NCBI GenBank assembly: GCA_001430745.1
Contig: KQ481967.1
Location: forward strand, 6,415-63,774
Reading direction: 5' to 3'
DNA: 57,360 nt
From: Auxenochlorella pyrenoidosa
Taxonomy: Eukaryota; Chlorophyta; Trebouxiophyceae; Chlorellales; Chlorellaceae
Of this stretch, positions 1-10,810 are shown piece by piece (position 1 is the first letter of the stretch; each line of letters starts with the position of its first letter). The position numbers and the translations under genes were made by a program. The notes below the pieces were generated by a model. The model worked only from the letters and a program-made list of their open reading frames with translations, ran no database searches and was not told the origin of the DNA.

Positions 1-150
1 AGAGAGGCCTCAGGTCTGCCTTGCCCGCCCCGCCGGCGGCCGGCTGCCACACAGAGGCAAGCCCCCCAGCGCGCCCTGCCCTGGGACCCTTGCCAGACCC
101 TTGGCCCTTGCCCGCCCGCTGGCCCCCCGCCCCGCCCCGCCCCGGCCCAC

Positions 151-975
151 CGTCTCGTACTCGGCCCGCGGGAAGTTGAGCTCGGCGGCGTCGCCCCGCA
201 GCTTGAGCGCGGCGCGGTCGTAGCACCTGGCCGCCTCCTCCGCCATCTCGTACGACCCCAGGTGCCGCTGGAAGCCCTTGGCCTTGGGGCTGCCCTGGAT
301 CCTGCGGCCAGAGAGAGGGGAGGGAGGGGCCCACCAGGGGCTTGATGCGAGTCGTGGTGTCTACAGGCCTGTCACAAGCACCGCTGGTGCTGTTCAACCT
401 GGGCCTGCCCTGCATCCAGCAGGTGGGCCGGGACGAACCAAGCAGGCGCTTGAAGAGGCAAGGTGCGTCTTGAGCACAAAAGGATCAAGTAAGAGCAGGG
501 AAGGAACGGGTGGGGAGAGGGCAGCAGCTGTGGCGCAGGTTAGGTGAACAGGAAGCAGGGAGAAGGTGAGCGGGCACCAAAGGCACCCCATGCTCAGCCT
601 GCGACGGATGCACCTACAGATCGCTCCCTTTGCGTCCCCTTTGCCTAAACGAACACAGATTTACCATATGTGGGCCTCCCAGTTGCCGGTCCGCTTGTAC
701 TGCGTCACTCCAATCTGCAGCAGCAGGGAGCGGGCAGGCTGTGTGCTTAGCCATACAAATGTGCAGGCGCGCTGCCTCCATACTTGCACATGTTGCCAGG
801 AAGCACACTGCTCCAACTTCCTGCAGCTGCTCACATAAGGGGAGGATTTGCTCTTTGGGCCGCTGCGCCGCTTGGTCTTGGTCGTGGCGATGGGGCCGGG
901 CGGCAGGGTCGGCGGGCGCGGAGCAGGCGCCCCGGCGCCGACCCGCGGGCCTGGCGCCTTTCTCTGCTCGCTCAT
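151..975 (-). CDS. AP2/ERF-domain transcription factor, 5' part (partial)
   Basis: Likely a nuclear DNA-binding transcription regulator. Three exons read on the minus strand: 975-835, 714-665 and 301-151. The gene then continues off the left edge through an intron that starts GTGGGC. Splicing in phase rebuilds one AP2 domain: [16 protein letters not shown] from the second exon, then [20 protein letters not shown] and [15 protein letters not shown] from the third. These match the AP2 strand signature (GVxxxxxxxWEAHIW), the AA-x-AYDxAAL helix and the closing NFP. The chosen start (ATG at 975-973) gives a short basic N-terminus with a KTKRRS patch. An acceptor-like GCGGCAG lies just upstream, so a further 5' exon is possible. 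Whether a second AP2 domain follows cannot be seen, so AINTEGUMENTA-type and single-AP2 classes are both open. Confidence 0.85.
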
Positions 976-1768
976 GGGTCGCTTGCTGCCGCAAAATCCA
1001 GTGCTCGCGCCTAAAACGACTGCTCCACACGGTGAGGGTCTGATCGCCGTGCGGGGCGGCCACGGAACTTGCCCCAAGAGCAGAAGGGGTGGTGGGGCTT
1101 GCAAGTGCACACAGCAGTGAGTGCAGCCTGCTCGGCAGGTAGGGAGTGTGCTGCGGACAAGAGCAGCCTTCGTTCGTTCCAAGATCCCTCGGCACCGCTC
1201 TCGTGTTGTACAACCACTTGCTTTAGACCGGAGGAAGGTAAGGAAAAAGAGCCGGGCAGCTCACAAGCAGCAGTGAGCAATTTCCTTTCTTCCCCCCACT
1301 CCCCTGCTCTTCCTGTCTGCTCGCGCTTGCTTGACAAACTCGTTGGCCTTCGCGCGCACGGCCGAAAGCGCGCTTGTCCTGATGCTGCAGGAACTCCCTG
1401 CAGGAACTCCCTGACGTTCCAGCCTCATGCTCCTGCCCGCCCGCCTTGCCCACCGCCGCCCACCCTCCAGCAGCGCTGTTGCCGCTCTGCCCAGGAACTT
1501 TGCTGCCGCCCAAATGATCTTGGAGTCCACCAGACAGTGTGGACGATTCGGCTTCAAGCGTTCATTCCTGATCAATGAAAAATTGAAGCAAAGTGGAGGG
1601 TTCACAGAGCGTAGCAGGAAGAGTTGATCAGGTGTACAGAAGAGGTGTCAACAGGGAAGGATGAGATTGCAGGAGTGGCCATCATGAGTACTTGAGAGTC
1701 GTTGTTGGCATTGGCTTACAACATCTGGGACGCTGTCACGTGCAGTAAGTGTGAGCACGGGCCCGTCG
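976..1768. other. Intergenic stretch, no gene recognised
   Basis: This lies between the AP2 gene 5' end and the glycosyltransferase 3' end, both on the minus strand. Open frames here lack domain-like composition and consistent splice sites. It presumably holds the AP2 promoter and 5' untranslated sequence. A TGTAA polyadenylation signal for the downstream glycosyltransferase lies inside it. Confidence 0.5.
1716..1720 (-). other. Polyadenylation signal TGTAA for the GT61 gene
   Basis: The plus strand reads TTACA, so TGTAA lies on the coding strand about 50 bases after the glycosyltransferase stop codon. TGTAA is the usual green-algal poly(A) signal. Confidence 0.55.
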
Positions 1769-3067
1769 TCAGCCGGCGGGGCAGCCCTCGCCGCCCTGCG
1801 CCACCACGCCGGCTCTGCCCACGTACAACCGGTTCCGCTTGCTGCCCCACCACTCCTTCATGTAGCGCTGCCTGCTGCCGCCCGCCGCCACGGCTTGCGC
1901 CAGCGCGGCCTCCAGCGCGGGCCAGGGAAGCCGCACGTTGCGGTCGCGGGGCCACCACTTTTTGGAGCCGGTGCCTGCGGCCTCCTCGGGGCCGGGCGTG
2001 GAGAGGGAGGGGTCGCAGGTGACCAGCACCCACCACAGCAGCTGCGAGGTGACGTCCTGCGACACAGCGCACAGGGCGGGGAGGCAGGGGCGAAGGGGGA
2101 GAGGGGTCGGCAGCAAGTAAGCAAGCGGTGCACCCCTCCAGAAGGTACAGAGGTCAGGGTGCAGGGCGCGCGCCCTGGTCCCACAAGCAAGCAGGACACC
2201 CGTCGGCAGGCGGGCAGCCAGGCCTGCGGGGCGGCCTGATGAGGCTCACCGCGCCGTTGAACATGCTGAGGGAGAGGGCGGGGCCGTCTCCCCAGCCGTA
2301 GGGCATCACCTCCACAGTGCTGGCCCCCGGCCGCATGAGCCAGGAGTTGGCCATGTTGGCGCCTGCAGGGGGGTGGATGGGTGGGGCAAAGGGAGGGATG
2401 CTGTTGAGCAGCGCGTGCTCGTGCATGGCAGCAGGAGCGCCAGGCAGCACAGGCGCCCGGCACAGCCTGCGGGCGGGTGTGCCACCGCTGCCAGGCAGGC
2501 GGGGCATGACCTGCCCCCGACCGCCGCCCGGGTGGGTGCGCACCGTGGATGCCCACCAGCACGTCGGCCTCCTGCGCTGCCGCCACACCCGCGGCCAGGT
2601 CGGGGGTGGTAACCTGCGCGCATAGCAGCAGGTCTGATATGAACGAGGCGCAGCGGCAGCACAGCGACAAGCTTTAAAGGAAAATGCAGGGCGGCGGCAA
2701 AACAGCAGGGCAGCACACGCGGTGCGAATCCCTGCTGCAGGCGCGGTGCACATCCAGGCAAGGCAGGCAGGGCGTGGCAGGCTGCACAGGCAGGGCCAGG
2801 CCCAGGACAGCTTGCCGCAAGGATGACGCCAGAACATGCCCCTGCCACGATATCAGGCGGCTCACCACACCGCCCCGCTCACCTGGCGACACTCTGCCGT
2901 CAGCACGGTGCCGTTGCCAGGGTCGCGCCCTCTCCAGCTGTTGCAGCGCTGCACCAGCTCCTCGGCATTCAGGAGCTGCCTGCCCTGGGAGTCCCGCTTG
3001 AGGAAGAGGACCTTGAGCCGGCGGCTGGCCCCGCCGCCTGCTCTGCCCGCACCGTCCTGCAAAGGTG

Positions 3068-3108
<41 letters not shown>

Positions 3109-5111
3109 ACATGCGCCACCAGCTCCTGTCCCCAGGCTGCCAGCTCGCGAGGCACCCCGCCCTCCATGCGGGTGTCGCCTCGGGCCGCGCTCTTGGCGGT
3201 GCCCACCTTCTCCCCGCAGAAGAACAGGTCCTGGAAGCAGCGCTGCTCGCCGCCCTCCCAGCTCAGCGGGGGGCCGCCCTGCGGTGCGGGCAGCGCGGGG
3301 CGGTGGCAGGCGTCGAGGCAGCCAACTTCCGAGCGCACTGCCGGCAAAACACAGGCTGGCATCTTGCAGGGCGGAGCGAGCCTGCATCTCTACTGCGCAC
3401 GGCTTTCCCCAACACCTCTGCAGGCGGCCCCTCCGGGCTGGCCGCCCTGGCAGCTCCTCCCCAGGCAGCAGGAGGTGGCGGGCAGGGCGGCCTGCGCCCG
3501 CCAGCCTGCGACCAGGGCAGCAGCAGCCATGCGTTGCCCGACCCCAGGCGCCGCCCTCCGCTCACCTCCTGCCCAAACAGCAGGCTGCCTGGGGGATGCC
3601 CCGGCGGCAGCCGCGCGCTGGCATCCGCCAGGCTCTGCAGCGCCAGTGGGGCCAGCGCGGGCAGCAGCTGCCGCTCGGGGTGGCTCAGCCCCAGGCCGTC
3701 GGGGGTGAGGGCCACAGGCTTGAGGTGGTCCCGCCAGGGGGTGCGCCGCGCCATGGCCGACCACACGGCGCTGTTGTCTGCGGGCAGGAGGGGCAGGAGG
3801 CAGGGGGCAGGTGGGGAGGGAGGGAGGGACGGAGGGAGGGGTGCCGATGCGGGGTCCAAAAAGGAGGCAGGAGGCCATCAAACAAGGCAGTGACATGCAG
3901 ACGGATGCAAAAAGTTCTGACGTGGTGGGCTCAGCAAGCGCGCAGCAAGCGCGCAGCAGCTAAAAGCAGCAGCATGCACAGGTTGGGTGCAGCAACCATG
4001 CCTACCGGCGCAGCCGTGCAAGCCCCACCCCCACCCCCACCCCCACCCCCACCCCCCCCCACCCCCACCCCGTGCCTCACCCATGACGTGCCAGAAGTTG
4101 CGGCGCCAGGTGGCGGCCAGGATGACGGGCACGGTGCAGGTGGAGAAGGCAGGGGCCCGCAGGTAGGCCGCCGGCTCCTGGGCGGTGGCGGGGCGCAGCG
4201 CCGGCGGCTCCAGGTGGCGGTGGTAGTCGGCCTGGGAGCAAGGGGGGGGGGGGGTTGGCGCGGGGTGGGTGTTGTCGACAGAACGAGGCTGCACTGTGTG
4301 TGCTTGAGAAATACATGGTGGAAACAGGGGGAGGCGGCGGCCATAGCCAGCAGGCAGCCATCATGGGCAGCCGAGGGGCATACATCGGTGCACCACATGC
4401 AGACGAGCATACAGCGTGGACGCGGCCAGCTGCGGGGGACCGGGGCGCACCTGGACCTCGTACGCCCGCCGCCGCTCCTGCTGCTGGTCCCCGCTGCCGC
4501 CAGCCCCAGGCTCCTCTGCAGCATCGTCCCCGCCTGGTGTGCTGCCGGTTGCATTGGCCCCCCCCGCCGCCGCAACCGCATCTGCTTCGCGGCCGCGCCA
4601 GGGCCAGGCAAACACCTGCAGCAGCCAGGGACAGAGTGCAGAGTGTTGCACGCAGGGCCCAAAGCCTACTTCCTGTCCCCACCCATCGACCTGCAGCGGC
4701 TGGCATGGCCTGCCGCACCCCAGATGCCTGCGGAGCAGGAAACTACGAGCCCTGCTCAGCGGCAGCGGGTACTGCACGCACCTTGTTTGACGAGATGCGC
4801 AGCTGCGGCAGCGCCCCCGCCACCTTGCCGTCCAGCTCCTGATACTTGTCGTCATACAGGATGATGGTCGACTGGTCCAGACACACGCGCTGCAGGCGCT
4901 GGCAGTGGGCCGCCCAGGGCGAGGCCGCCACGTCGAGCTGGCAGCGGCGCGGCGGAGGCGGCACTGGCCGCCCGGGCAGGGGCGGGGCGAGGATCGCGCT
5001 GCTCGGCGCGCGGGGCGTGCCTTCACGTGCTGCAGGGCCCACCAGCTGCGTGCCCGTCAGCAGCAGCAGCCCGACCAGGGCGCAGGCCAGCAGGAGCGAG
5101 TGCTTCTCCAT
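1769..5111 (-). CDS. GT61-family (DUF563) glycosyltransferase, type II membrane protein
   Basis: Likely a Golgi or ER-lumen sugar transferase of family GT61 (O-GlcNAc/xylosyl/arabinosyltransferase group). Eight exons: 5111-4782, 4615-4451, 4231-4081, 3777-3566, about 3362-2883, 2613-2544, 2362-2250 and 2056-1769, giving 602 residues. All junction phases agree; only the 5' edge of exon 5 is uncertain. The N-terminus (MEKHSLLLACALVGLLLLTG) is a signal anchor. An in-frame ATG at 5144 would add 11 residues. Family marks in order: VILAATWRRNFWHVM near residue 205, CFQDLFFCGE in the middle, RLKVLFLKRD, then DVLVGIHGANMANSWLM, which carries the conserved HGA-N motif, and STVEVMPYG. A run of 13 glutamines, coded by 13 CAG codons, sits in the catalytic region just before RLKVLFLKRD. 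The donor sugar cannot be inferred. Confidence 0.88.
3069..3107 (-). repeat. (CAG)13 repeat coding polyglutamine
   Basis: Thirteen uninterrupted CTG units on the plus strand read as CAG in frame in exon 5 of the GT61 gene, giving 13 Gln between VAHV and APLQ. Confidence 0.95.
4024..4071. repeat. CCCCCA-type microsatellite in a GT61 intron
   Basis: Imperfect tandem CCCCCA units lie in intron 3 of the GT61 gene, very close to its donor end. The transcribed strand is therefore G-rich (GGGGGT)n. Confidence 0.9.
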
Positions 5112-6116
5112 CCTGCCGGGATCAGCACGGTTGAAGGCTTTCATCCAAGCTCATGGGCATTGCCCTCTAGCTACCAGCAGTGTCTGGCCCAAAGTAGTAC
5201 CTAGAACAGGCCCGTGCCGCGGTCGAGTATGGTCAGGTAAGAAGCTGGAGGAGGCACGAGGGACATCGTATAATGTCCATTCAAGTCGGCACCCTGCTGG
5301 GCGCATGCTGTGGCGGTGCGCAACATACTTAAACTTAAAATGTGATGTCTTCCGCTGTCGCCCGGCACCAGCTGCAGCATCATGGCAGTCCTGTATGCTG
5401 GACACAGAGGCAAAATGGATCCGGACATGTCTGTCAAGCATCAATTAATGGAAACCTTGTTTACGTGGGCCCCTCTCCCTGCCGAGTAGGCCGGCTGTAG
5501 GCTCTGCAGCAGCCCTTCATCGCGATGACAGCATTTCTGCAACAGCAGCAGACGTTTTCGAGTGCATTGACACTTTGAAAGCACTGCTGAGGATTGCAGC
5601 GTGTACACACATGTTTGGCAGTTGTGAGCATCTTCCGCTCCTGCTCGCACGACCTGGTACCAGAGCACCTGCTGGCTGGAGTGCTTGGACAAATGCTTAG
5701 GACCTTCAAAGGCCTTCTGACTGCAACATGGCCTGTTTAGCTGTTTCATGCACTTTGTTCTACAGGACACCTCCTCCTGCCACGCTGGCACATTGATCAA
5801 CGCAGCCGCTGCTGGCACTTGCGCATGCCACCGCTTGCATTCCATCTGCAAGTGGCTCCTGCAGTGATTCCTCTCATCTGTCAAAAATCCTTAGCAGACA
5901 GGTCCAGGTTGAGTGATGTGGGTTTCTCTGAACAACTTCACCCGAAGCCTGAGCGCCCCGCAAACTGCCTGCGAATGGACACACCAGCCAGCTGGCGACC
6001 TGCGCAGGGCCCAGCAGCACGCGGCCCCTGCATAAAACGCCCACATCTGGGCCATTTCTTCACTCTTTCGTCAATTTTAGAACCTTCACGGCCTCCTCGC
6101 CCCAACCTACAAGAAT
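5112..6116. promoter_or_regulatory. Divergent intergenic region, about 1 kb
   Basis: This separates the 5' ends of the minus-strand GT61 gene and the plus-strand thioredoxin-fold gene, so it should hold both promoters. It is less GC-rich than the flanking exons. I see no convincing exon in it. A CATAAAA element near 6030 could be a TATA-like box for the plus-strand gene, which starts about 85 bases further on. Confidence 0.45.
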
Positions 6117-7004
6117 ATGCGCACGGCCGATGGCCATGGAGCGGCCCTGCGTCCTCCCAGCCGGCCTTCCTCATCGAATGTACATCGGCGCAGCCAAGCG
6201 TCGCGACAATTCGCGGCCTTGCCGCCACCAGCGAGCTGCCCCCCTAGTGCCGCCGCCCCGCCCCAGCTGGCGCTCCCACCGCCGCTGCGCAAGTACGGCC
6301 CGGCCGTGAGCAACATTGTGTCTGCTTGGGCGCGTGACGAGGTGGCCTCAAAGCCGCAGAACATGGTCGGCAGCCTGCTGCCTCCCCAAGTGCCGCCACC
6401 GCCGGCGGCGGCGCTCCACCAGGTGGGGGCGTGGTCGCAGCACACGAGCACCCTTACTCTGTGAAAGCTCTTGCTGACATGTGGACCCAGAAGGTGCTTT
6501 TCAGCTTTTCGGGTTTGCGTGCTTTGCGGTGCTTTGCCAGCCCAGCCTGTCTCTTCAATCCCTTGCCTGCAGGTGTATGGCTTTGCCGAGCTGCGCCACC
6601 TGCTGAGGGAGAGGGAGCAGGGCCGCCTGCTGGTGCTGCACCTGGCAGCAAGCAGCTGCCCCGTCGGCGAGGTGCGCTGTGGTGGGCTGGGTGCTGTCGT
6701 GCATGGCTGTCATGTGTGGTGCTCTAGATGCAGCGGTACATTCATACACTGAGAGGATGACAGTATCACACTGTCTTTGTTGCAGGCCTTTGAACAGCTG
6801 CTGCGTCGCGAGGCGGCGCAGTGGGCAGGGGCGCTCTTTGTCTGCCTCCGGCTGCCGCCCAGCGCAGCTTCAGCATCAGCAGAGCAAGCAGACGACCCCA
6901 CTTTCCAGCTGCTGCGCAAGCTGGGTGCTGGCGACGGACCCTGCACCCTGCTCATTTGTGGCCGCCGGCTGGTGGCACGCCTGGAGCTCATCGGCAGCAG
7001 CAGC

Positions 7005-7038
<34 letters not shown>

Positions 7039-7193
7039 GCAGGAGCAGCGGCGCAGGGGCGCCTGACCCTGCACCATCAGCTGCGCTCGCAGCGGCATGC
7101 ATGGCTGCCCGCCAGCTGCACACGGCGGTTGCTGCGGCGATGTTGCAGTCCCGGTTGCAGCTGTTGCAGACGCGCCACGTGCACCGCGCATGA
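6117..7193 (+). CDS. Thioredoxin-fold protein lacking the CxxC motif
   Basis: Three exons, 6117-6422, 6573-6671 and 6786-7193, all in phase 0, give 270 residues. The first 100 residues are proline/serine-rich and could include a targeting peptide. The core RLLVLHLAASSCPVGEAFEQ aligns with the thioredoxin strand and active-site helix (vVdFyAxWCgpCxxxaPxfe). DGPCTLLICGRRLVARLELI corresponds to the cis-Pro region and last strands. In place of CGPC the sequence has SCPVG, so only one cysteine remains and classic disulfide exchange is unlikely. A serine run coded by AGC/CAG-phase repeats follows the fold, then a helical tail. The start ATG is the first in the open frame. The fold call is inference from pattern; a database profile was not run. 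Confidence 0.55.
7000..7038 (+). repeat. AGC trinucleotide run coding polyserine
   Basis: A near-pure AGC (CAG register) run lies in exon 3 of the thioredoxin-fold gene and codes serine with scattered glycine. Confidence 0.85.
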
Positions 7194-7526
7194 GCGGGCA
7201 CCCAGCAGCACAGCCACCTGAGTGCTCTGCAGGCAGGAACTGTCCACAAAATTTCCATCTGATTGCATATCCTGCCATTGCTGTTTTATCATTCAACCTG
7301 GTCCAGACCCTTGAGTCATTTCAACTGGCCTATCAATCAATGCTGGGGGAGGGTGTGATGGGAAACCTCATAGGCTGACCGTAGCACCCTGTGAGGAGGG
7401 TCTTCAGGCAGGAATCCGTTTTGAATGAACCCAGCACAGCGCGGCGGCGGCGACACTGCAAGGCTGGTGCAACTGGCGCCTGCCTTATTTCGTCCCCCTG
7501 TCTAAGGGCAGCAGCTGCTCGCTGCC
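7194..7526. other. Intergenic stretch between two plus-strand genes
   Basis: This 333-base spacer holds the 3' untranslated sequence of the thioredoxin-fold gene and the presumed promoter of the HEAT-repeat gene. No exon or TGTAA signal was recognised in it. Confidence 0.4.
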
Positions 7527-10500
7527 ATGGCAGCCATGGAGGAGCAGGCGCTGGCCGTGGCCGACTTTGAAGAGGCCCTGGCCCAAGGGGGCGCTCAGGA
7601 GGCCGCCTCCACCCTGTCATCGTACCTGGCAGACCTTCAGGGAGCAGAAGAGGCGCTGCTGCTGCAGCTGGCGGGTGCCTTCAGGCGGCACCTGGCTGAG
7701 GCCGGCGGCGCCGCGGGTAGAGCGGCGCCCGACCCGCTAGCGCACATCCTCGACGTTGAGCTCAAGGCGCTCGAGCGCCTCTTGCTGCAGGTGTGATGGC
7801 CATGACATGTCTTTTCTGTCTGATTAAAACACCCAACGAAAAGTCATCCCCTTGAACTTGCTAAGATAGCACCGGGAGGGCGGGGGAGACCGGGAGCCTC
7901 ACCTCGCCGAGCAGTGCAAAAACGCAGCAGCGGTCGCGCGCCTCCCTTTCGGTGCCAGGTGGTGTGCGGAAGCGCTGCTGCAGCCCACGAGGTGGCTGCT
8001 GCCTGGGAGGACGGCACAGCTGCGCTGGTCTACGGCGGGCCGGAGGATGAGGGCCCAGCAGCAGCGGGCGAGCGGCTGGCGGGGGCCTGCAGCACCCAGC
8101 TCGGCGCAACGCTGCTGCACAGCAGCCGCCTGGGACGACTTCCGCCGCCCAGCACGCACCAGCAGGCGCGCAGCCTGGCCGCCTGGGCGCTGCACCTGCG
8201 GCTGTTCCCGCCTGCTGAAGGGGCGCCGCAGGCTGCTCAGCAGCTGGTGGGTTGGTGCTTCCTGGGCGGACCGGGAGTCTTGCTGAGCTGGCCCTTCCAC
8301 CGTGCCCTGCTGCTTGGCTTGCATGGGTCCTCAGGCAAAGGAAATGCGCTTCTTTCCTATCGTTTCTTAGCACCAACTTTGCCTTGCAGAGTCTGGCGGA
8401 TCAGCTGGAGTGCATGCTGGCGCCGGCCTGGCTGGGGCAGGACCTGCGGCACACGCAGTACCAGCAGGACATTGCTTTTGAGGCCTTTGCCGCGGTACTG
8501 CAGAGCTGTGCAGTGCGGCAGCGCCTGGATGCCCTGCCGCCCCCTGCAGCGGCGGAGGCCTACGCTGCCGGGCTCCGCTTCCTGCTGCTCTTCCGCCCGC
8601 CCACAGCAGCTGGAACCGACCTGTGGTGGGCACACTTTGCTGCGCTGCTGCACGCCCTGGTGGCGCTGGCCCGGCCCGGCGGCGGGGGCCTGCAGCAGCC
8701 AGCTGTAAAGCACCTGATTCGCTGCCTGTGCGGCGGCGAGACGGCTCACATGGTGGTGCAGCTGGTGCTGGCGCACCCTGCCTTCCAGGCCCCAGAGGGC
8801 AGCAGCACGGCGGGCGCAGGCGGGGGTGGCAGAGAGAGGGCTGGGGAGCCTGGCCGACGCGGTGGCCGCGCTCCCGCTGGCCGTCGACGCAAGCAGGCAG
8901 CCGGTGGTGCAGACGGTGGTGAGGAGGGCGGCGGAGGCGGCGGCACAGCTGGCGCCGCTGCCAGGGTGAGGGAGGCGCTGGCGGTTGCAGCAGGCCTGCT
9001 GGCGCACGACGTTCCCGCCTTCCTGGCCGGCTGCTGCGAGCTGCTGCGGCCAGAGGCCAATGCAGCGCTGCAGGCGCGAGTGGAGGCGCTAGCAGGCAAG
9101 GCGCTGGGATGGGGCGGCCCGGGGACAGCTGGCCTGCGCCTCAACATGCAATGCTTTGCCTGCTGTGGTCCTGGCGTCCTGCCTGCCTGAGCAACGCTGC
9201 CCTCTCACCTGGCCCTGATATCCACTGCCGCCTGTGCAGCCATGGGCCGTGCTGCCGCAGCCTTCTTGGAAGAGCAGGGCGAGGCCGCCACCAGCAGCAG
9301 CAGCATGGAAACAGGACAGTGCGGCGACGACTTGGCGGCTGGCCTGCCCCCCTGCCAACTGTGGCACTCCACCGCCCTGAACCAGCTGCTCTGGGTGCTG
9401 CGCAGGCGAGAAGCTAGGCCAGATATGGGCTGCCGCTGCACTGCTGCACTTTCATTAGCGCTGTGTGAGGAGCGCATACAGCTGCCCCAGTGCTTCTCGG
9501 CATGTGGATGCCCGCAGCCTGCATACTTGAGCCAGCCCCGTTGAAGCCCGCAAGAACCTTCCCACACACGATGCAGTGACCCCAGCGTGCGCGTCAGGCG
9601 TGAGGCATTCAAGCCGCTCAGCACAGCGCTGGGCGGCGGCGCCAGTCAGGTCGGTGGCTGGGCGTTAAGGCCGCCGTGGCGCCAGGCGCGCTTTCTGCAC
9701 CTCACTCGTGCCTGCCTGCCATACTGCAGGAGGGCAAAGTGCTGCATGCGAGCACACCACCACTGGGCAAACAAGCTTTCTTCTCTTTGCGCGCAAGCGC
9801 TAGCAAAGGATGCGAACCTGCCGCTGCCGCTGCCCCGCCGCCCCCCCCGCGCAGGATGCACGTGTGGCGCGGGCGGCGGCCCAGCGCTGCCGCGACCGGG
9901 ACGAGGGGGTGCGGCACGAGGCCTTTGCCCTGCTGGGCCGCCTGCCGCTCCCCTGCCTGCGGCGCAGCCTGCACCTGTCCGACTGGCAGGGCCTGCTGGA
10001 CTGCGGGCTGGCTGGACCGATGCCCTCTGGCCGCAGCACCGCCGCTGGGCCCAGCGTCGGCGGCAGCGCCGGCGGCGGCCGCAGCAAGCCGGCCTCACGG
10101 CATGCTGCCGCAATCCGCGACGCCGCCAGCGAGCTGCTGCTGGGCTACCTGGGCTCCAGCGACGGGGGCGAGGACGAAGGCAGTGGCGGTGGCGAAGGGG
10201 CCAGCCAGCAGGAGGAGATGTGGGCACTCCCCGAGGAGGGCGGCAGGCAGGCAGCAGGGCAGGCCACCCCGCCCTGGCAGCGCAGGCTCCAGCTGCTACT
10301 GCCGCCAGAACTGCTAGAGCTGGACGCCCCGGGGGCCCCGCGCCTACCTAGCGGCCCTGCTGCCGCAGCAGCGGCGCAGCACCTGCTGGCTGCCTGGCGG
10401 GGCGCCCTGCAGGAGGGGCTGCAGCCAGAGCAGCTGGAGGTGCTTGGGCTGGGCACTGTCGGGGACGGCATGCTGCCAGAAGAGGCTGCCACAGAGGCAG

Positions 10501-10577
10501 AGGAAGGGGCTGATGGAAGGGATGCGCCTTGGGCAGCAGGCGAAGCAGGGGGCGAGCTGGAGCGAGAGTGGGACTAG
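7527..10577 (+). CDS. HEAT-repeat protein, possibly condensin CAP-G-like
   Basis: Six exons: 7527-7790, 7959-8246, 8390-9167, 9240-9405, 9577-9649 and 9855-10577, in consistent phase, giving 763 residues. The body is alpha-helical and alanine/leucine-rich. The clearest repeats are in the last third: DPSVRVRREAFKPLS and RCRDRDEGVRHEAFALLGRL, which follow the HEAT pattern (D-x-x-x-V-R-x-x-A). The stretch after it (LLDCGLAG and, later, IRDAASELLLGYLG) resembles the arrangement in condensin subunit CAP-G, but the protein is shorter than typical CAP-G. A disordered Gly/Arg/Glu-rich insert follows LAHPAFQAPEG. Intron 4 begins GCGAGA, a GC-AG intron. The donor of exon 3 (TGTG/GTCCTG) is weak. The HEAT fold is moderately supported and the CAP-G identity is a guess. 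Confidence 0.5.
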
Positions 10578-10810
10578 GCTTGGGTGTGCCGGGGTGTGCC
10601 TGGCCCGGCATGGTGGTGCCTGCCTTTTCACCGGCATTCCTGCTTTCTCGTGCACCTCCACACACAGCACAACATGCTGCAACAGCTACAAGAGCTGGAG
10701 GGTCATCAAAGAGCAGGCAGCGGGCACGCAGGCTGGGTGATGGAAAATGATGCAAATGGAAACCATGCAGTCCTCTGTGCAACATCCTCTCGAACGACCT
10801 GTGCTCCTGC
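10578..10810. other. Convergent intergenic region
   Basis: A 233-base gap between the stop codons of the HEAT-repeat gene (+) and the MYND gene (-). It contains the 3' ends of both; no exon seen. Confidence 0.5.
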
